DNA from: Chaetomium olivaceum
Lineage: Eukaryota > Ascomycota > Sordariomycetes > Sordariales > Chaetomiaceae
Assembly (NCBI GenBank): GCA_039881045.1
Contig: JAYWVB010000055.1
Location: 62,001-126,000, forward strand
DNA length: 64,000 nucleotides
Direction of reading: 5' to 3'
This document shows positions 53,839 to 64,000 of the stretch, piece after piece. The position numbers and the translations under genes are program-made. Position 1 is the first letter of the stretch; each line of letters starts with the position of its first letter. A model generated the notes under the pieces. It did not search any database. It saw only the letters and a list, made by a program, of their open reading frames with translations, and was not told where the DNA came from.

Positions 53839-56170
53839 GATGGTTCGAGGTAGCAAGACGTAGGAGTGGGTATGTGTAGGAACAGAAAGACGATGGGAGG
53901 TCAAGACGCAGTGAGAAGCAAGGGCACGTGGGGGAGGACGGGAATGGAGGACGGAAGAGGACGAGACAGTAAAGGTGGACAAGTGACGGCTTATGAAGGA
54001 AAATGGGGGTCGCAACGCGAACAAACGTTCCATGACCTAAGCTCGACCGGGGCCGGTGGGGTTCCGGACTGTGTCGGGATAGCTGGTCGTCTATAGCCTG
54101 CGAGGAGCCCGAATGAGATACTGGGACAACCGGGGGCGGTGGAGGTCGTGGGGCCGGCGTCGGTGGGCGAGACCTGGCCAAAAGCCCACGCCATGAACCG
54201 ACGGGGCTGAAACTCTGGGGAAGAAGCGGGAAAACATGGATCTCCGCGACCACCACTCCACGCAGGATGGTGGGCTCGGCAGGTTTGCTTCTGGCTGCTA
54301 TATCGGGGTAATATATTGCTCGATTGGACCAGAAATCACGCACCGAAGTACCATTGACAACCGTGGGATACGCGTCAAGACCCGGCGGCGCGGCACAAGA
54401 CACGGCGGATAACAGATTACCAGAACTCACTAGTCCCGGCAGCCGGGTCCGGCCAAGCAGCTATTGATTGAGGTTCAACGCTCAAGTCAACAGTACTGGA
54501 GACCCAGAAAAAGGGAACCAGAGTCTTGGGACAGAATAATCTGCTTGGATCACCAGGAGACATCCCACTGGCAACCGGGGGTACGAGCCAGGATTCGGGT
54601 GCCGGTCGAAGTGATCTGCGGGTATACCTGATTGGCTCGGGATTCAAGCCACGAAGATGGTGTAAGTGGGCGCTTTAGCTGCCACGTTGCGGAGCCCATG
54701 GACGACCAGACCAGTCCTTGATCAGTACATGGCTCCGTGGTGTATGGGACGGCCTGGAAGTTCGAAAAGCAGAGGCCGAGTGTATGAACCTGTAAGCTGC
54801 CGAAGCCATTGACAGTCCTTGGAGTAAAACTTGGCAATCCGGATTCTGGCTTGAAGCTGGCCCGTCTTCGCGATGTTGTCACCGGAGGGAGGTGCGGGAT
54901 GGCGGCAGAGTGGCGGGGTATCGGATTGAGCACCCTACATACCCCACATGACACACGCATGGATGCCGGTAATAAACACGCGGAAAGAAGCCACGGGGGC
55001 GGAGACCACGGAAGAACGAGAACTGGGCTCGGAGCGAAAGGCAACAAGGCGAAGGGAGGCGTGGCCGGGCCGCGAGAACTGCTGAGGTGAGTCGCCGGGG
55101 AGATACATGGAGGGGTACCGTGTCACTCCCCCAGTTCTCCCCGCATTTGTTGGGGTGATGATGGATCTTGACAACAACTCGGGTGATGTGAAGTCGAGAG
55201 AAGCGACACGGGGTTCAAGCTCGTTTGTTCGGTGTGAGACGGAAAAACGGATTCCGCCAATCACGACAAAGTGTCACATTCTTCGAGTTCTCGACTCCAA
55301 AAATGTCGTGGATCGAAAATGATAGAAAGGGAAAAATAGAAAAGTGGATGGCAGTATTTAGCCGTCGATAAAATAGGACAGTAGTCAGTGTAATCCAAAC
55401 CTCGGTGCTATTTTACTTGTCGTCATTGTAGCAAGAAAAGGATGGAAATCGCATTCAAAAGGAAGCGAGGTCGACATTCCCCGACTCGCCTGATTAACTG
55501 CAGCGGAAACCTCGATGCGGGGAAGAAAACGTGGGGGTGGGTCCAGTTCGAGGGTGGATCGAGCCGTCTTGGCAGCCATAGCAGCTTGGACTTGGCTTCC
55601 CCAATGCCCCGCAACCCACCAGTGACCGACCAGGGCTCGCGATCCCCTGAATTGAACTTCCCAACGGCCCTTCAGCAGCTCCAATCCAACTTGCACCACT
55701 GCGTGATCTCAAAAAGGCGGAGATCTGAGGACTTTTCGCAGCGCCAGGGCCACCTGGAAACATTCCACAAATGAACGGGCCGAGAAAACAGTGGGAATAG
55801 GCCGGGACAATCATTCACATGTCCGTCAATGCCCCTCCAATGCCCCTCCAATCCTTCAATGCCCCAACTGGCCCCTCTTTTTCACTGTTTTCATCCATTG
55901 TTACATGTACCCCTCATCACGAATTCTTCCGGAACGGCTCCAAGCAGCGTGTTCCCGGCGATGCTTGTGCATGAGGCCGTCCCATCCTGGGGATGAATTG
56001 GATGGGCAATCAAGGTGAGATACCGACGCCGCTGTGCTCGGCTCTCCAATAATTGGCCTCTTCTCCCTCGGGATTTCCACGGTATTTCTCTCCCAGACTG
56101 TCTACACCTCTCCACCGCAACTTCACTCACCCTCAATTCCAGAGCCAGACACCCTCCAATCGCAGTCACA
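53839..56170. other. Divergent intergenic region, aldolase copy 2 / Gfo oxidoreductase
   Basis: About 2.3 kb. No gene recognised; longer frames here are antisense or random. The first ~200 bp are probably the leader of aldolase copy 2. The stretch aatgcccctccaatgcccctccaat at about 55828-55852 is a short direct repeat. Confidence 0.4.
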
Positions 56171-57528
56171 ATGGCGGCCCTCAATGTGTTGATGGTAAGC
56201 TCGGAGAACTCGATGCCATTGACGTGCGCGGGCTGACAACGGTCAAGGTCGGTACTGGCGAGTACACCACCGGCTTTGTCGGCGGTGGCGCGTCTGGTTC
56301 GGATAAGAAAGTTGGCGTCGTGGGTCTGACATTGTTTGACCTTCGGAGGAGAGGCAAGGTGGGCGACTTGTCGATGGTGGGTGTTAATGGGACGAAATAC
56401 CCAGCAATCCGTAAGTTGCAGCATATCCCGCCGTGACACACCATCTGATGACGATATCCTGCAGGGGAGCACCTTCACAAGAACATCACACTGGCCTACA
56501 ACAACCTGGACACATCGTTCAAATCGTACCCGGCCGACGACGCCAAAGACCCTGATGCATACAAGACGGCCATTGACGCCCTCTCGCCCGGCGATGCCAT
56601 CACCATTTTCACTCCCGACACCACACATTATCCCATTGCTCTCTACGCCATCGAACGGGGCATCCACGTCATGATCACCAAGCCGGCGGTGAAGCTGCTG
56701 GAGCATCACCTTGCTCTCCTTGACGCGGCCCAGAAACACGGCGTCTACGTGTATATCGAGCATCACAAGCGGTTCGACCCTGCCTACTGGGACGCGAAGG
56801 CCCGGGCCCTGAAGCTCGGAGACTTCAACTACTTCTACAGCTACATGTCGCAACCCAAGTTCCAGCTCGAGACTTTCAAGGCATGGGCCGGAATCGACTC
56901 GGACATCTCGTATTACCTCAACAGCCACCACGTTGACATCTGCGACTCGATGGTTTCCCAGCTGGGGTACGTCCCGACCAAGGTCTCGGCCTCGGCTTCC
57001 AAGGGCACTGCGGTAGCCCTGGGGTGCCATGAATCAACCGAGGATACCATCTCTCTGTTGGTGCACTGGGAGAAGAAGGACGACCCGTCCAAGCGGGCCA
57101 CTGGTGTGTACACGGCCTCGTGGACGGCACCGCAGAGGGCCGGAGTGCACTCCAACCAGTACTTCCACTATCTCGCCAAGGATGGTGAGATTACCATCAA
57201 CCAGGCCAAGCGTGGGTACGATGTTGCCGATGACTCCGCCGGGCAGCTGGTGTGGTACAACCCCTTTTACATGCGGTACGCGCCGGATGAAGATGGCAAC
57301 TTCAACGGCCAGAGCGGGTACGGTTACGTCTCGTTCGAGAAGTTTGTAGACGGCTGCCGGGCGGTTAACGCCAAAGAGTTGAAGCCGGCGGATTTAGATG
57401 CTAAGGGACTTCCGACTCTGAGGAACACAATTGCAACCACGGCCATTCTCGAGGCCGGGCGGCGGAGTATCGACGAGAACAGGGAGGTGAGAATTGAGAG
57501 CAAGGACGGGAACTGGAAGCTGGTTTGA
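56171..57528 (+). CDS. Gfo/Idh/MocA-family NAD(P)-dependent oxidoreductase
   Basis: Exons 56171-56194, 56248-56410 and 56465-57528 encode 416 residues. A 24-bp first exon (MAALNVLM) is spliced to the nucleotide-binding loop VGTGEYTTGFVGGGASGSDKKVG, giving a GxGxxTxGF Rossmann motif; without this splice the fold has no start. Intron 2 (54 nt) joins YPAI to REHLHKNITLAY. The conserved EKP-type motif appears as HVMITKPAVKLLEHH, so the catalytic-position lysine and proline are kept but Glu is Thr. HHKRFDPAYWDAKARA and LNSHHVDICDSM provide the usual substrate-side histidines. The C-terminal sheet domain (VYTASWTAPQRAGVHSNQYFHYLAKDGEI) is complete. Members oxidise or reduce sugars, inositols or sugar acids; the substrate here is unknown. 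The frame is intact, unlike the family member at 11.8 kb, to which it is only distantly similar. Confidence 0.87.
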
Positions 57529-57872
57529 AGTAGCCGAGGCATTGTAATATCTCCAATCTATTGGCCTCTTTTTGCGCCCTTCGCCTCAAAACGCCGCCGC
57601 ATTCTTGATGATGATAGTAGAATGGTGGCCTGGAGGGATTCAGCTTGAGCCGCGCAGCCTTACCAATGAGCACCCCGGAATAGCTGCGCCGCCCCGCGCG
57701 ACTCCGCACATTGAGAGGCGCCCGAACCGGCTGAGCCCCAGTAAGGACACTATGTCTGACGTTACCTCAAGTAAAGAGGTTTCTTCTTATGAGGTTCTTT
57801 TATCCCGATAGCCTTTTACTTTCTTATGCGTCCGTCACTTCGAACCCATCAAGCACTTGTAGCTAGCCCACA
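57529..57872. other. Short intergenic region
   Basis: 344 bp between two plus-strand genes. No gene seen; it must hold the 3' end of the Gfo gene and the promoter of the NACHT-ankyrin gene. Confidence 0.5.
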
Positions 57873-60800
57873 ATGGCCGATGTCGGGACCATTGTGGGAA
57901 TTATCTCACTGGGCATCCAAGTTGCGGATGGCCTGGTGAAGTATTACACGGCATATAAGGATAGAGAATCGGATACGGCTCATACAGTGAAACGGCTTAC
58001 GCACCTTCTGGGCATCTTGGAGATCCTACGCAAGAACTTGGTCGACCGTAGCTTCCGGCCCGACGAGACGTCCTTGCTTGAGGCCATCGAAAACTCGGTA
58101 GGCGACTGCGAGGAGCTCATTAAAGAACTTCAGCAAGAGACGGACAAGTTCACACAAACACCCTTAGCCGGCGTTGCGGCGGCCGTCCGTGTGACAGGCC
58201 GTCGGCTGGCCTACCCTTTCCGCCAGAGCACGCTCCAGAAACTCGACGAAGACATCGACGAGATATGCGCCAACCTCACGCTGGCCCTGCAAGTCCTGCA
58301 GCAACAGGACCTCGGCAGTGTTCAAGATGAGATCCAGGACACCAAAGCCCTGCTCGATCTAGTCCGAGCCGACCAAATCTCGGCCGAAATCCGCAACTGG
58401 CTCAAAGCCCCAGACGCCTCGATCAACTACAACGAGGCCTGTAAGAAGAAGTACCCCGGCACCGGCCTCTGGTTCATCAAGAGCCCCGAGTTTAGCACCT
58501 GGCTCCGAACCGCCAACTCCTTCCTCTGGCTCAAGGGCTTCGCCGGCTGCGGCAAATCCGTCCTCTCCTCCACCATCATCCAACACACCCTCCGCCACCG
58601 GCGCTCCAACCCATCCATAGGCATCGCCTTCTTCTACTTCACCTTCAACGACGACGCCAAGCAAGACACGTCCGCCATGCTGCGCGCCCTGATCCTACAA
58701 CTCGTGCCCCAGCTCCAAGCCCAAACCCAAAGCAACAGCAGCAAAACCAACGACACCCTCCTCCTCTCGCGCCTGCACCAGAACTACCGCGGCGGCACGC
58801 CACCCGACCAAGCGCTCCTCGACACCTTACACCAACTGGTCACGCGCTTCGACGACGTCTATGTCGTCCTCGACGCGCTGGACGAGAGCCCGCGGCACAA
58901 GCACCGCGAGGACGTGCTGCAGGCCATCGCCGAGATGCGGCGCTGGCCGGGGCCGGAGCTGCATTTGCTGGTGACGAGTCGGGATGAGCAGGATATTAGG
59001 GAGGAGTTGGGGTTTGGGTTGGGGTTGGAGAGTGAGGGGGAGGGGGAGGAAAGGGGGGAGGTGGTGGCGATGAGGGGGGGCATGGTGGACGAGGATATTG
59101 CGGCTTTTGTGGCGGGGCATTTGAGGGATAATAGGCGGCTGAGGAAGTGGGAGAGGTGGCATGGCAGGATTGAGGAGGCTTTGACGAAGGGCGCGAAGGG
59201 GGTGTGAGTTTTCTTTCGTTTTTTTTCTTTTCTTTTTCTTCCCCCCCTTCAATTTTCCCTCTTTTTTTGTTTGCCTTTCTGGGGGGGGAGGTGTGAGAGA
59301 GAGAATCACCGTGGCTAACTCGGGTAGGTTCCGCTGGGTTGAGTGCCAGTTCGCGGCGTTGGAGGCTTGTCCTGGGAGCAAGACTCGGCTTGATGCCCTG
59401 CTTGGATCACTGCCGCGGACCTTAGACAAGACCTACGAACGCATGCTGCACAACATCGAGGAGGAATCGGTTAACGATGCTAGGAGGATCCTGACCCTGC
59501 TGTGTACCGCGAAACGGCCGTTGCGGGTGGAGGAGCTCATCGACGGGATTGCGGTCGAACTTGGGGACGACGCCAAGTTCAACGAGGACAGCAGGCTGAT
59601 GAACCAGGACGACATCCGCCACATCTGCCCGGGGTTTATCGAGGTGGACTTTAACAACGAGCGCAAGGAGGTGACGGTACGCATCGCGCATTACTCGGTC
59701 CAGGAATACCTAGAATCCGACCGCATCCTAGCTTCAGGGACGGCACGATTCGGCGTCAAACGCAAGGAAGCCAACACCGAAGTCGCGTCCATCTGCTTGG
59801 TCTACCTAATGGACCGCGGGCTGTGCAAAGCGTGTATGACAGAGACCTGGGTCTTCGGCTACAACCCCAACTACCCGCTAGCTGCGTACGCAGCAGGCAG
59901 CTGGGCAGACCACTACCACGAAGGCGATGCCCTGGACCCTGAACTCCACCGCCTCGCCCTCGCCCTCTTCCACGACGACTGCTCCCTCGCAAGCTGGGCC
60001 AACATCTACAAATGGACCGGCTACAAGCGCGACGGCCTCGGCGACCGCATCCTCACCCCGCTCTACCTCGCGGCGCGCCTCGGCCTCGACCCCGTCGTCC
60101 GCGTCCTCGCCGAAGAATCATCCACCACCACCACCAATAAAAAGCACTATTTCGAATCCGCCCTCATCACCGCCGCCACCGCAGGCCACGCCAACACCGT
60201 CGCCGTCCTCCTGTCCCACTCCCACTCCCACTCCCACTCCCCACCCTCCATCAACCACCTCGGCTTCGAAGGCACCGCGCTGCACCTGGCCGCGCGCCAC
60301 GGCCACGTCGACGTCGTCGCCACCCTGCTCGCCCACGGCGCCGACATCGAAGCGCGCGACTACCGCGGCAAGACCCCGCTCTACGACGCGGCGGCCGGCG
60401 GGAAAGACGAGGTCGTGCGGCTGCTGCTGGATCGCGGCGCGCAGATCGAGCCGGCCGGCGGGTATGACACGCCGCTGGAGTGTGCTGCGTCTGGCGGGCG
60501 GGAGGCGGTGGTGGCCATGTTGTTGGACCGCGGCGCGAATCCGAATCGGGGCCGGTATGCGACGCCGTTGGAGGCGGCGCGGGAGCATGCGGCGGTGGTG
60601 AGGCTGTTGTTGGATCGCGGGGCGGATGTGGATCTGGGGACGCCCGATGCGCCGCTGGTGGTGGCGTGCGCGAATGGGGCGGTGGATGTGGTTGCGGTGT
60701 TGTTGGATCGTGGGGCGGATGTGGAGAGGGCGGGGGGTTGGGGGAATTTGATGGAGCGCGCTGTGGGAAATCCGGATGCCTCGAGGATGGTTGAGTTGCT

Positions 60801-61410
60801 GCTGGAGTATGGGGCTGACCCTATGGGGGGTGAGGGTTCTACGAAAACGCCCCTCGAGGCGGCGGCCGGGTTGTGGGCGGCTTACCCTGTGATGGAGCGT
60901 CTGCTGGATGTTGGGGTTGATGTTAACGCCGGCCGGGAGATGACGCCGCTAGAGAAGGCGGCGGCTTCGACAACGTCGGTGGAGAACGTGAAGCTGCTGC
61001 TTGAACGTGGCGCGGATCCTAACCTTGGGATGCAGATGACGCCGCTGGAGGCGGCAGCAGACCAGATGACGGAGGGTATCATGCTGCTGTTGTTTGAGCA
61101 CGGCGCTGATGTAAACAAGGGGATTCAGATGACGCCCCTTGAGACACTGGTGCAAAAGGAAGTCATTCCGTTCCGGTTGGTGGAGCTACTGGTGCAGATG
61201 GGCGCAGATGTGAATCGAGGACTCAAGATCAACCCATCGGAAGTGGCGAAGAGCAAGGGGTATGATTTTGAGAGTATAGTTGTTTTGTCAGAGGAAACGG
61301 AAGTGGAGAGCATTGAAGGAGCTGGTATGGTGGGAGAGACGAAGGACGAGATTCGCATCGTTGGGCCAAGGCTCTCTACAACGCCAGCGGATATGTTCGA
61401 CGAAATCTGA
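57873..61410 (+). CDS. NACHT-ankyrin STAND protein with HeLo-like N-terminal domain
   Basis: Exons 57873-59203 and 59328-61410 give 1137 residues. The intron is 124 nt, with a GTGAGT donor and long T/C and G runs. The N-terminal ~190 residues (MADVGTIVGIISLGIQVADGLVKYYTAYKD..., HTVKRLTHLLGILEIL) match the HeLo-like/fungal STAND N-terminal domain, a helical bundle that in relatives is the death-inducing or signalling part. NACHT follows: Walker A LKGFAGCGKS at about 219-229, Walker B DDVYVVLDALDESP and sensor LHLLVTSRDEQDI. After the intron come VFRWVECQFAALEAC and a winged-helix block (LPRTLDKTYERML, HYSVQEYLESDRI). From about residue 687 a series of roughly ten ankyrin repeats runs to the end (TALHLAARHGHVDVVATLLAHGADIEARD, then degenerate units such as MTPLEAAADQMTEGIMLLLFEHGADVN). 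An HSHSHSHS tract lies between the first repeats. Probably a non-self or stress sensor; partner unknown. Confidence 0.92.
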
Positions 61411-62492
61411 GGGTCTATTTGTTGAGTGCGCTCAAACTTACCAAGCTTTAAACTGAATTTCAGTTCCTTGAATCAAACCAAACCCCAATCCGGCTACTCG
61501 TCATAATCCCCTACTCGCAACTCCTACGTCAATGTGAACGAAAAGAGAGAGTACTGCATACTTTATGCGACGGTAGCATCACAATATATAAGTCTAACAT
61601 CTTGAACAGCTCCAAAGAGCCCTAAATAAAAGAAGCCGGCAGATGTCGCTAATGTAGGTAGTTATTTAGCAATGGTGTTTGGTATGGGGTTAGAATTGAG
61701 TGTTAGGTTGTGAAGTAGAGCCTTCTTCTTCTTTAACTCTGTCCTCTATAGAAACAGACAAAAACACCCATCGAGCGTTACTCAAGAACGCAATGGGCCG
61801 AGTTGTTTCGTATTCCGTACCTATCTCGGAAAGGAAGCGTATCTCAGGGGTGGTTATTGTTGTCGTCAAGGGGTAGATGGGCTAGGGGCAAGGGTTAGGG
61901 TCACCGAGCTTACCGCCAGATCGGGGTGTAATGGCGCGAACATCGTAACAAAAGTTCCAAGCTTACCCAGTAACTGTCACCATGCCACTGTTTTATATAT
62001 ACTTGAACTCCTAACCGATGCATATGCGCGGCGTTGGTGCAAGGATCAAAGCTGCTGACCACCCAGCGAGAGATATCATCATATCACAGTCGATGATGCC
62101 CTGTCCGGATTACATGTAAATACGAGTAACTATGAATAGTTACAGCGCAATCATGCCCCTCTCCATGCCCTCCACAAGCCCTGCCGGCGCTATCCGGCCC
62201 CTGTCGAATTGGTCTCCGTTGCCGCTCCACAAAGCCGAAGCCGCTAACATTAGCCCCGAGCGGCACCGAGCAAGGCAAGCACGCAAGACGACTTCTTTCC
62301 TCCGGCGTCGTTCATGTTATGTCCGTTGAGTCAGAAGTTGACCTCAAACATTCACTTTAAGCCATTGGCTATTAAAGTCACGGCTCACGCCCGCTTCAAT
62401 TTCTTCAATCTCTTGAATCTTTTTCACTTTTTCTCATCTCAACAACCCCAAAACAACAACCTCCTCTCAGACAACTCACCGCCAACCAAAAA
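61411..62492. other. Intergenic region before the vacuolar MFS gene
   Basis: About 1.1 kb, AT-richer than its surroundings. No gene recognised. The last ~110 bp (cttcaatttcttcaatctcttgaat..., then aacaacccc) form a pyrimidine-rich leader for the MFS gene. Confidence 0.45.
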
Positions 62493-64000
62493 ATGAGCTC
62501 CGGCCATCCCGATCCGGAGCCGGCGCGCTCCGGGCCTTCACACACTCCCCACGAAACAACCCCCCTCCTACAACACATTCCTCCCGAACCAATCTCATCC
62601 GATCCCTCTTCCAACCATCATGCCTCCCAAGAAGCCGAAGCAGAAGAAACGCCCTCACCCGCCGACGAGGCCACCATCCTCCCCACCAGCGCCACCCTCT
62701 CGCCCACCCGCCTCTGGCTGACCCTCTGCGCAACATGGGTCGGCGTCTTCCTCGGCGCCGTCGACGCCTCCATCATGGCAACCCTCTCAGCCCCCATCGC
62801 CAGCGAGTTCCGCTCGCTGAGCCTGCTGTCGTGGCTGGCCACCGCCTACCTGATCGCCAACGCCACCTTCCAGCCGCTGTCGGGCCGCCTGACCGACATT
62901 TTTGGCCGCGGCCCCGGGCTGGTGTTTAGCAATGTCATGTTTGGGCTGGGGAATTTGGTGTGTGGCCTGGCGAGGGATGAGACGACGATGATTGTGGGGA
63001 GAGTGATTGCCGGGATTGGGGGTGGTGGGTTGATGAGTATTAGCACGTTTTTGGGGTCGGATTTGGTGCCGTTGAAGAAGAGGGGAGTCGTGCAGGGGCT
63101 GGGGAATATTGCGTACGGGACGGGCGCCATGTTGGGCGGTGTGCTGGGCGGTTTTATCAATGATACCTCGTCGTGGGGCTGGCGGTTGGCGTTCCTTATT
63201 CAGGTGCCGGTTATCGCCGTCTCGGGCTTGCTGGTGTGGTACCTCGTCGACGTCCCGCCCAAGGTCTCCAACAAATCGCTGCTTGCGCGTATAGACTACG
63301 GCGGTTCCTTCTTGACCGTCGGTTTTCTGGTCTTGGTGCTGCTTGGTCTGAACGCCGGCGGCAACATCCTACCCTGGACCGACCCCCTGGTTCTGACCAC
63401 CATTCCCCTGGGTGTTGCCATGCTGGGCGTCTTGATATGGTGGGAGAGCCGGGCAAAGCAGCCCATTGTCCCGGTCCGCTTGCTCCTTGACCGGACCCCA
63501 CTCAACGCCTGCATAACCAGCTTTCTGTGGTATGTGTTACCCCTAGCCCATCATTCCTAACCCCGGACGTGAAACTAACAGGAGACCAGCACCATGGTCA
63601 TGATGATGACCATGTACTACCTACCCCTCTACCTCCAGGTCCTCGGCTATTCCCCCACCCAAGCCGCCCTGCGCCTCCTAGCCTCCTCCCTCGGCGTCTC
63701 CTTCTCCTCCATCGGATCCGGCCTCATCATGAAAAAGACGGGCCGCTACGTCGGCCTCGGCATCGCCATCCTCCTAATCTACACCGCCGCCGTCTCCCTC
63801 AACACCACCCTCGACGAGAACGCCCCGGTCTGGATGCCCTTCGTCTCTATGGTCCTCCACGGCGTCGGCTACGGCGGCATGCTGACCGTCACGCTGCTGG
63901 CGTGCATCGCGTCGGTCGACCACACCCACCAGGCCGTCATCACCTCCTCGACCTATCTCTTCCGCTCCGTGGGCGCCACGCTGGGCATCACCGTCGCGTC
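62493..64000 (+). CDS. Major facilitator transporter, vacuolar basic amino-acid (Vba)/DHA2-like, cut by window end
   Basis: Exon 1 is 62493-63529. A 60-nt intron (GTATGT..CAG, two CTAAC-like sites) joins phase 2 to exon 2 from 63590, which is still open at 64000 with ~480 codons seen. The cytosolic head is Pro/Ser-rich and contains ETTPLLQ, a dileucine-type vacuolar sorting signal, and acidic stretches. TM1 carries GVFLGAVDASIMATLSAPIASEF, the DHA-family motif with an aspartate in TM1. Motif A reads GRLTDIFGRGPGLVFSN, followed by GRVIAGIGGGGLMSISTFLGSDLVPLKKRGVVQGLGN, motif C-like GTGAMLGGVLGGFI, SWGWRLAFLIQVP and, after the intron, MYYLPLYLQVLGYSP. This pattern fits fungal vacuolar basic amino-acid transporters and related 14-TM exporters. 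It may move Arg, Lys or His into the vacuole, but a drug exporter is possible. The 3' end lies outside the window. Confidence 0.9.

Noticed and set aside
52907..54430. 507-codon minus-strand frame overlapping aldolase copy 2
   Set aside because: It is an Arg/His/Pro-rich shifted frame caused by the C-ending codons of the aldolase; it has no family motif.

Overview
The window looks like nuclear DNA of a filamentous ascomycete (Pezizomycotina, most likely a Sordariomycete). Protein-coding genes are monocistronic, lie on both strands, and carry short introns of about 45-125 nt. Donors are mostly GTAAGT/GTATGT/GTGAGT-like and several introns have a CTAAC branch site. There is a nuclear tRNA-Asp gene with an intron at the canonical position, and the gene set is fungal: Atg12, Dbf4/Dfp1, a Crh-type GH16 wall transglycosylase, a secreted tyrosinase, and NACHT-type STAND proteins carrying WD40 or ankyrin repeats. 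Species cannot be fixed from the sequence.

Layout. 0.4-11 kb is a housekeeping block: panB (+), atg12 (-), an SREBP-type bHLH factor (+), an Icp55-like mitochondrial X-Pro aminopeptidase (-) and the Dbf4/Dfp1 kinase regulator (+). 11.8-17.5 kb holds a damaged Gfo/Idh/MocA oxidoreductase that runs into a GGT microsatellite and long hexanucleotide arrays, then an MFSD5-like molybdate/anion transporter. 17.5-24.4 kb is a gene-poor stretch. A DapA-family aldolase (24.4 kb), a tyrosinase (28.5 kb), tRNA-Asp (32.8 kb) and a Crh-type glucanosyltransferase (35.6 kb) follow, separated by long intergenic regions.

39-49 kb looks like an accessory island. It has an F-box-like protein with an 18-bp minisatellite, an orphan protein, a large NACHT-WD40 protein with ten almost identical 126-bp WD units, and a Tc1/mariner-type transposase remnant. 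49-57.5 kb returns to metabolism: glutathione peroxidase, a Tda3-like FAD oxidoreductase, a second DapA-family aldolase and a second Gfo/Idh/MocA oxidoreductase. 57.9-61.4 kb holds a second STAND protein (HeLo-like N-terminus, NACHT, ankyrins). The window ends inside a vacuolar-type MFS transporter.

An unusual number of otherwise well conserved genes have broken frames. The aminopeptidase has six frame changes, the tyrosinase two, the MFS transporter one, the Tda3 homologue one, possibly one at the N-terminus of the NACHT-WD gene, and one Gfo gene has a nonsense codon. Most breaks sit in homopolymers or GC-rich runs and are repaired by one base, so assembly error is at least as likely as pseudogene decay. 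The most interesting biology is in the two NACHT proteins (non-self recognition candidates), the in-frame stop-containing intron at the NACHT/WD boundary, and the possible dual targeting of the glutathione peroxidase.
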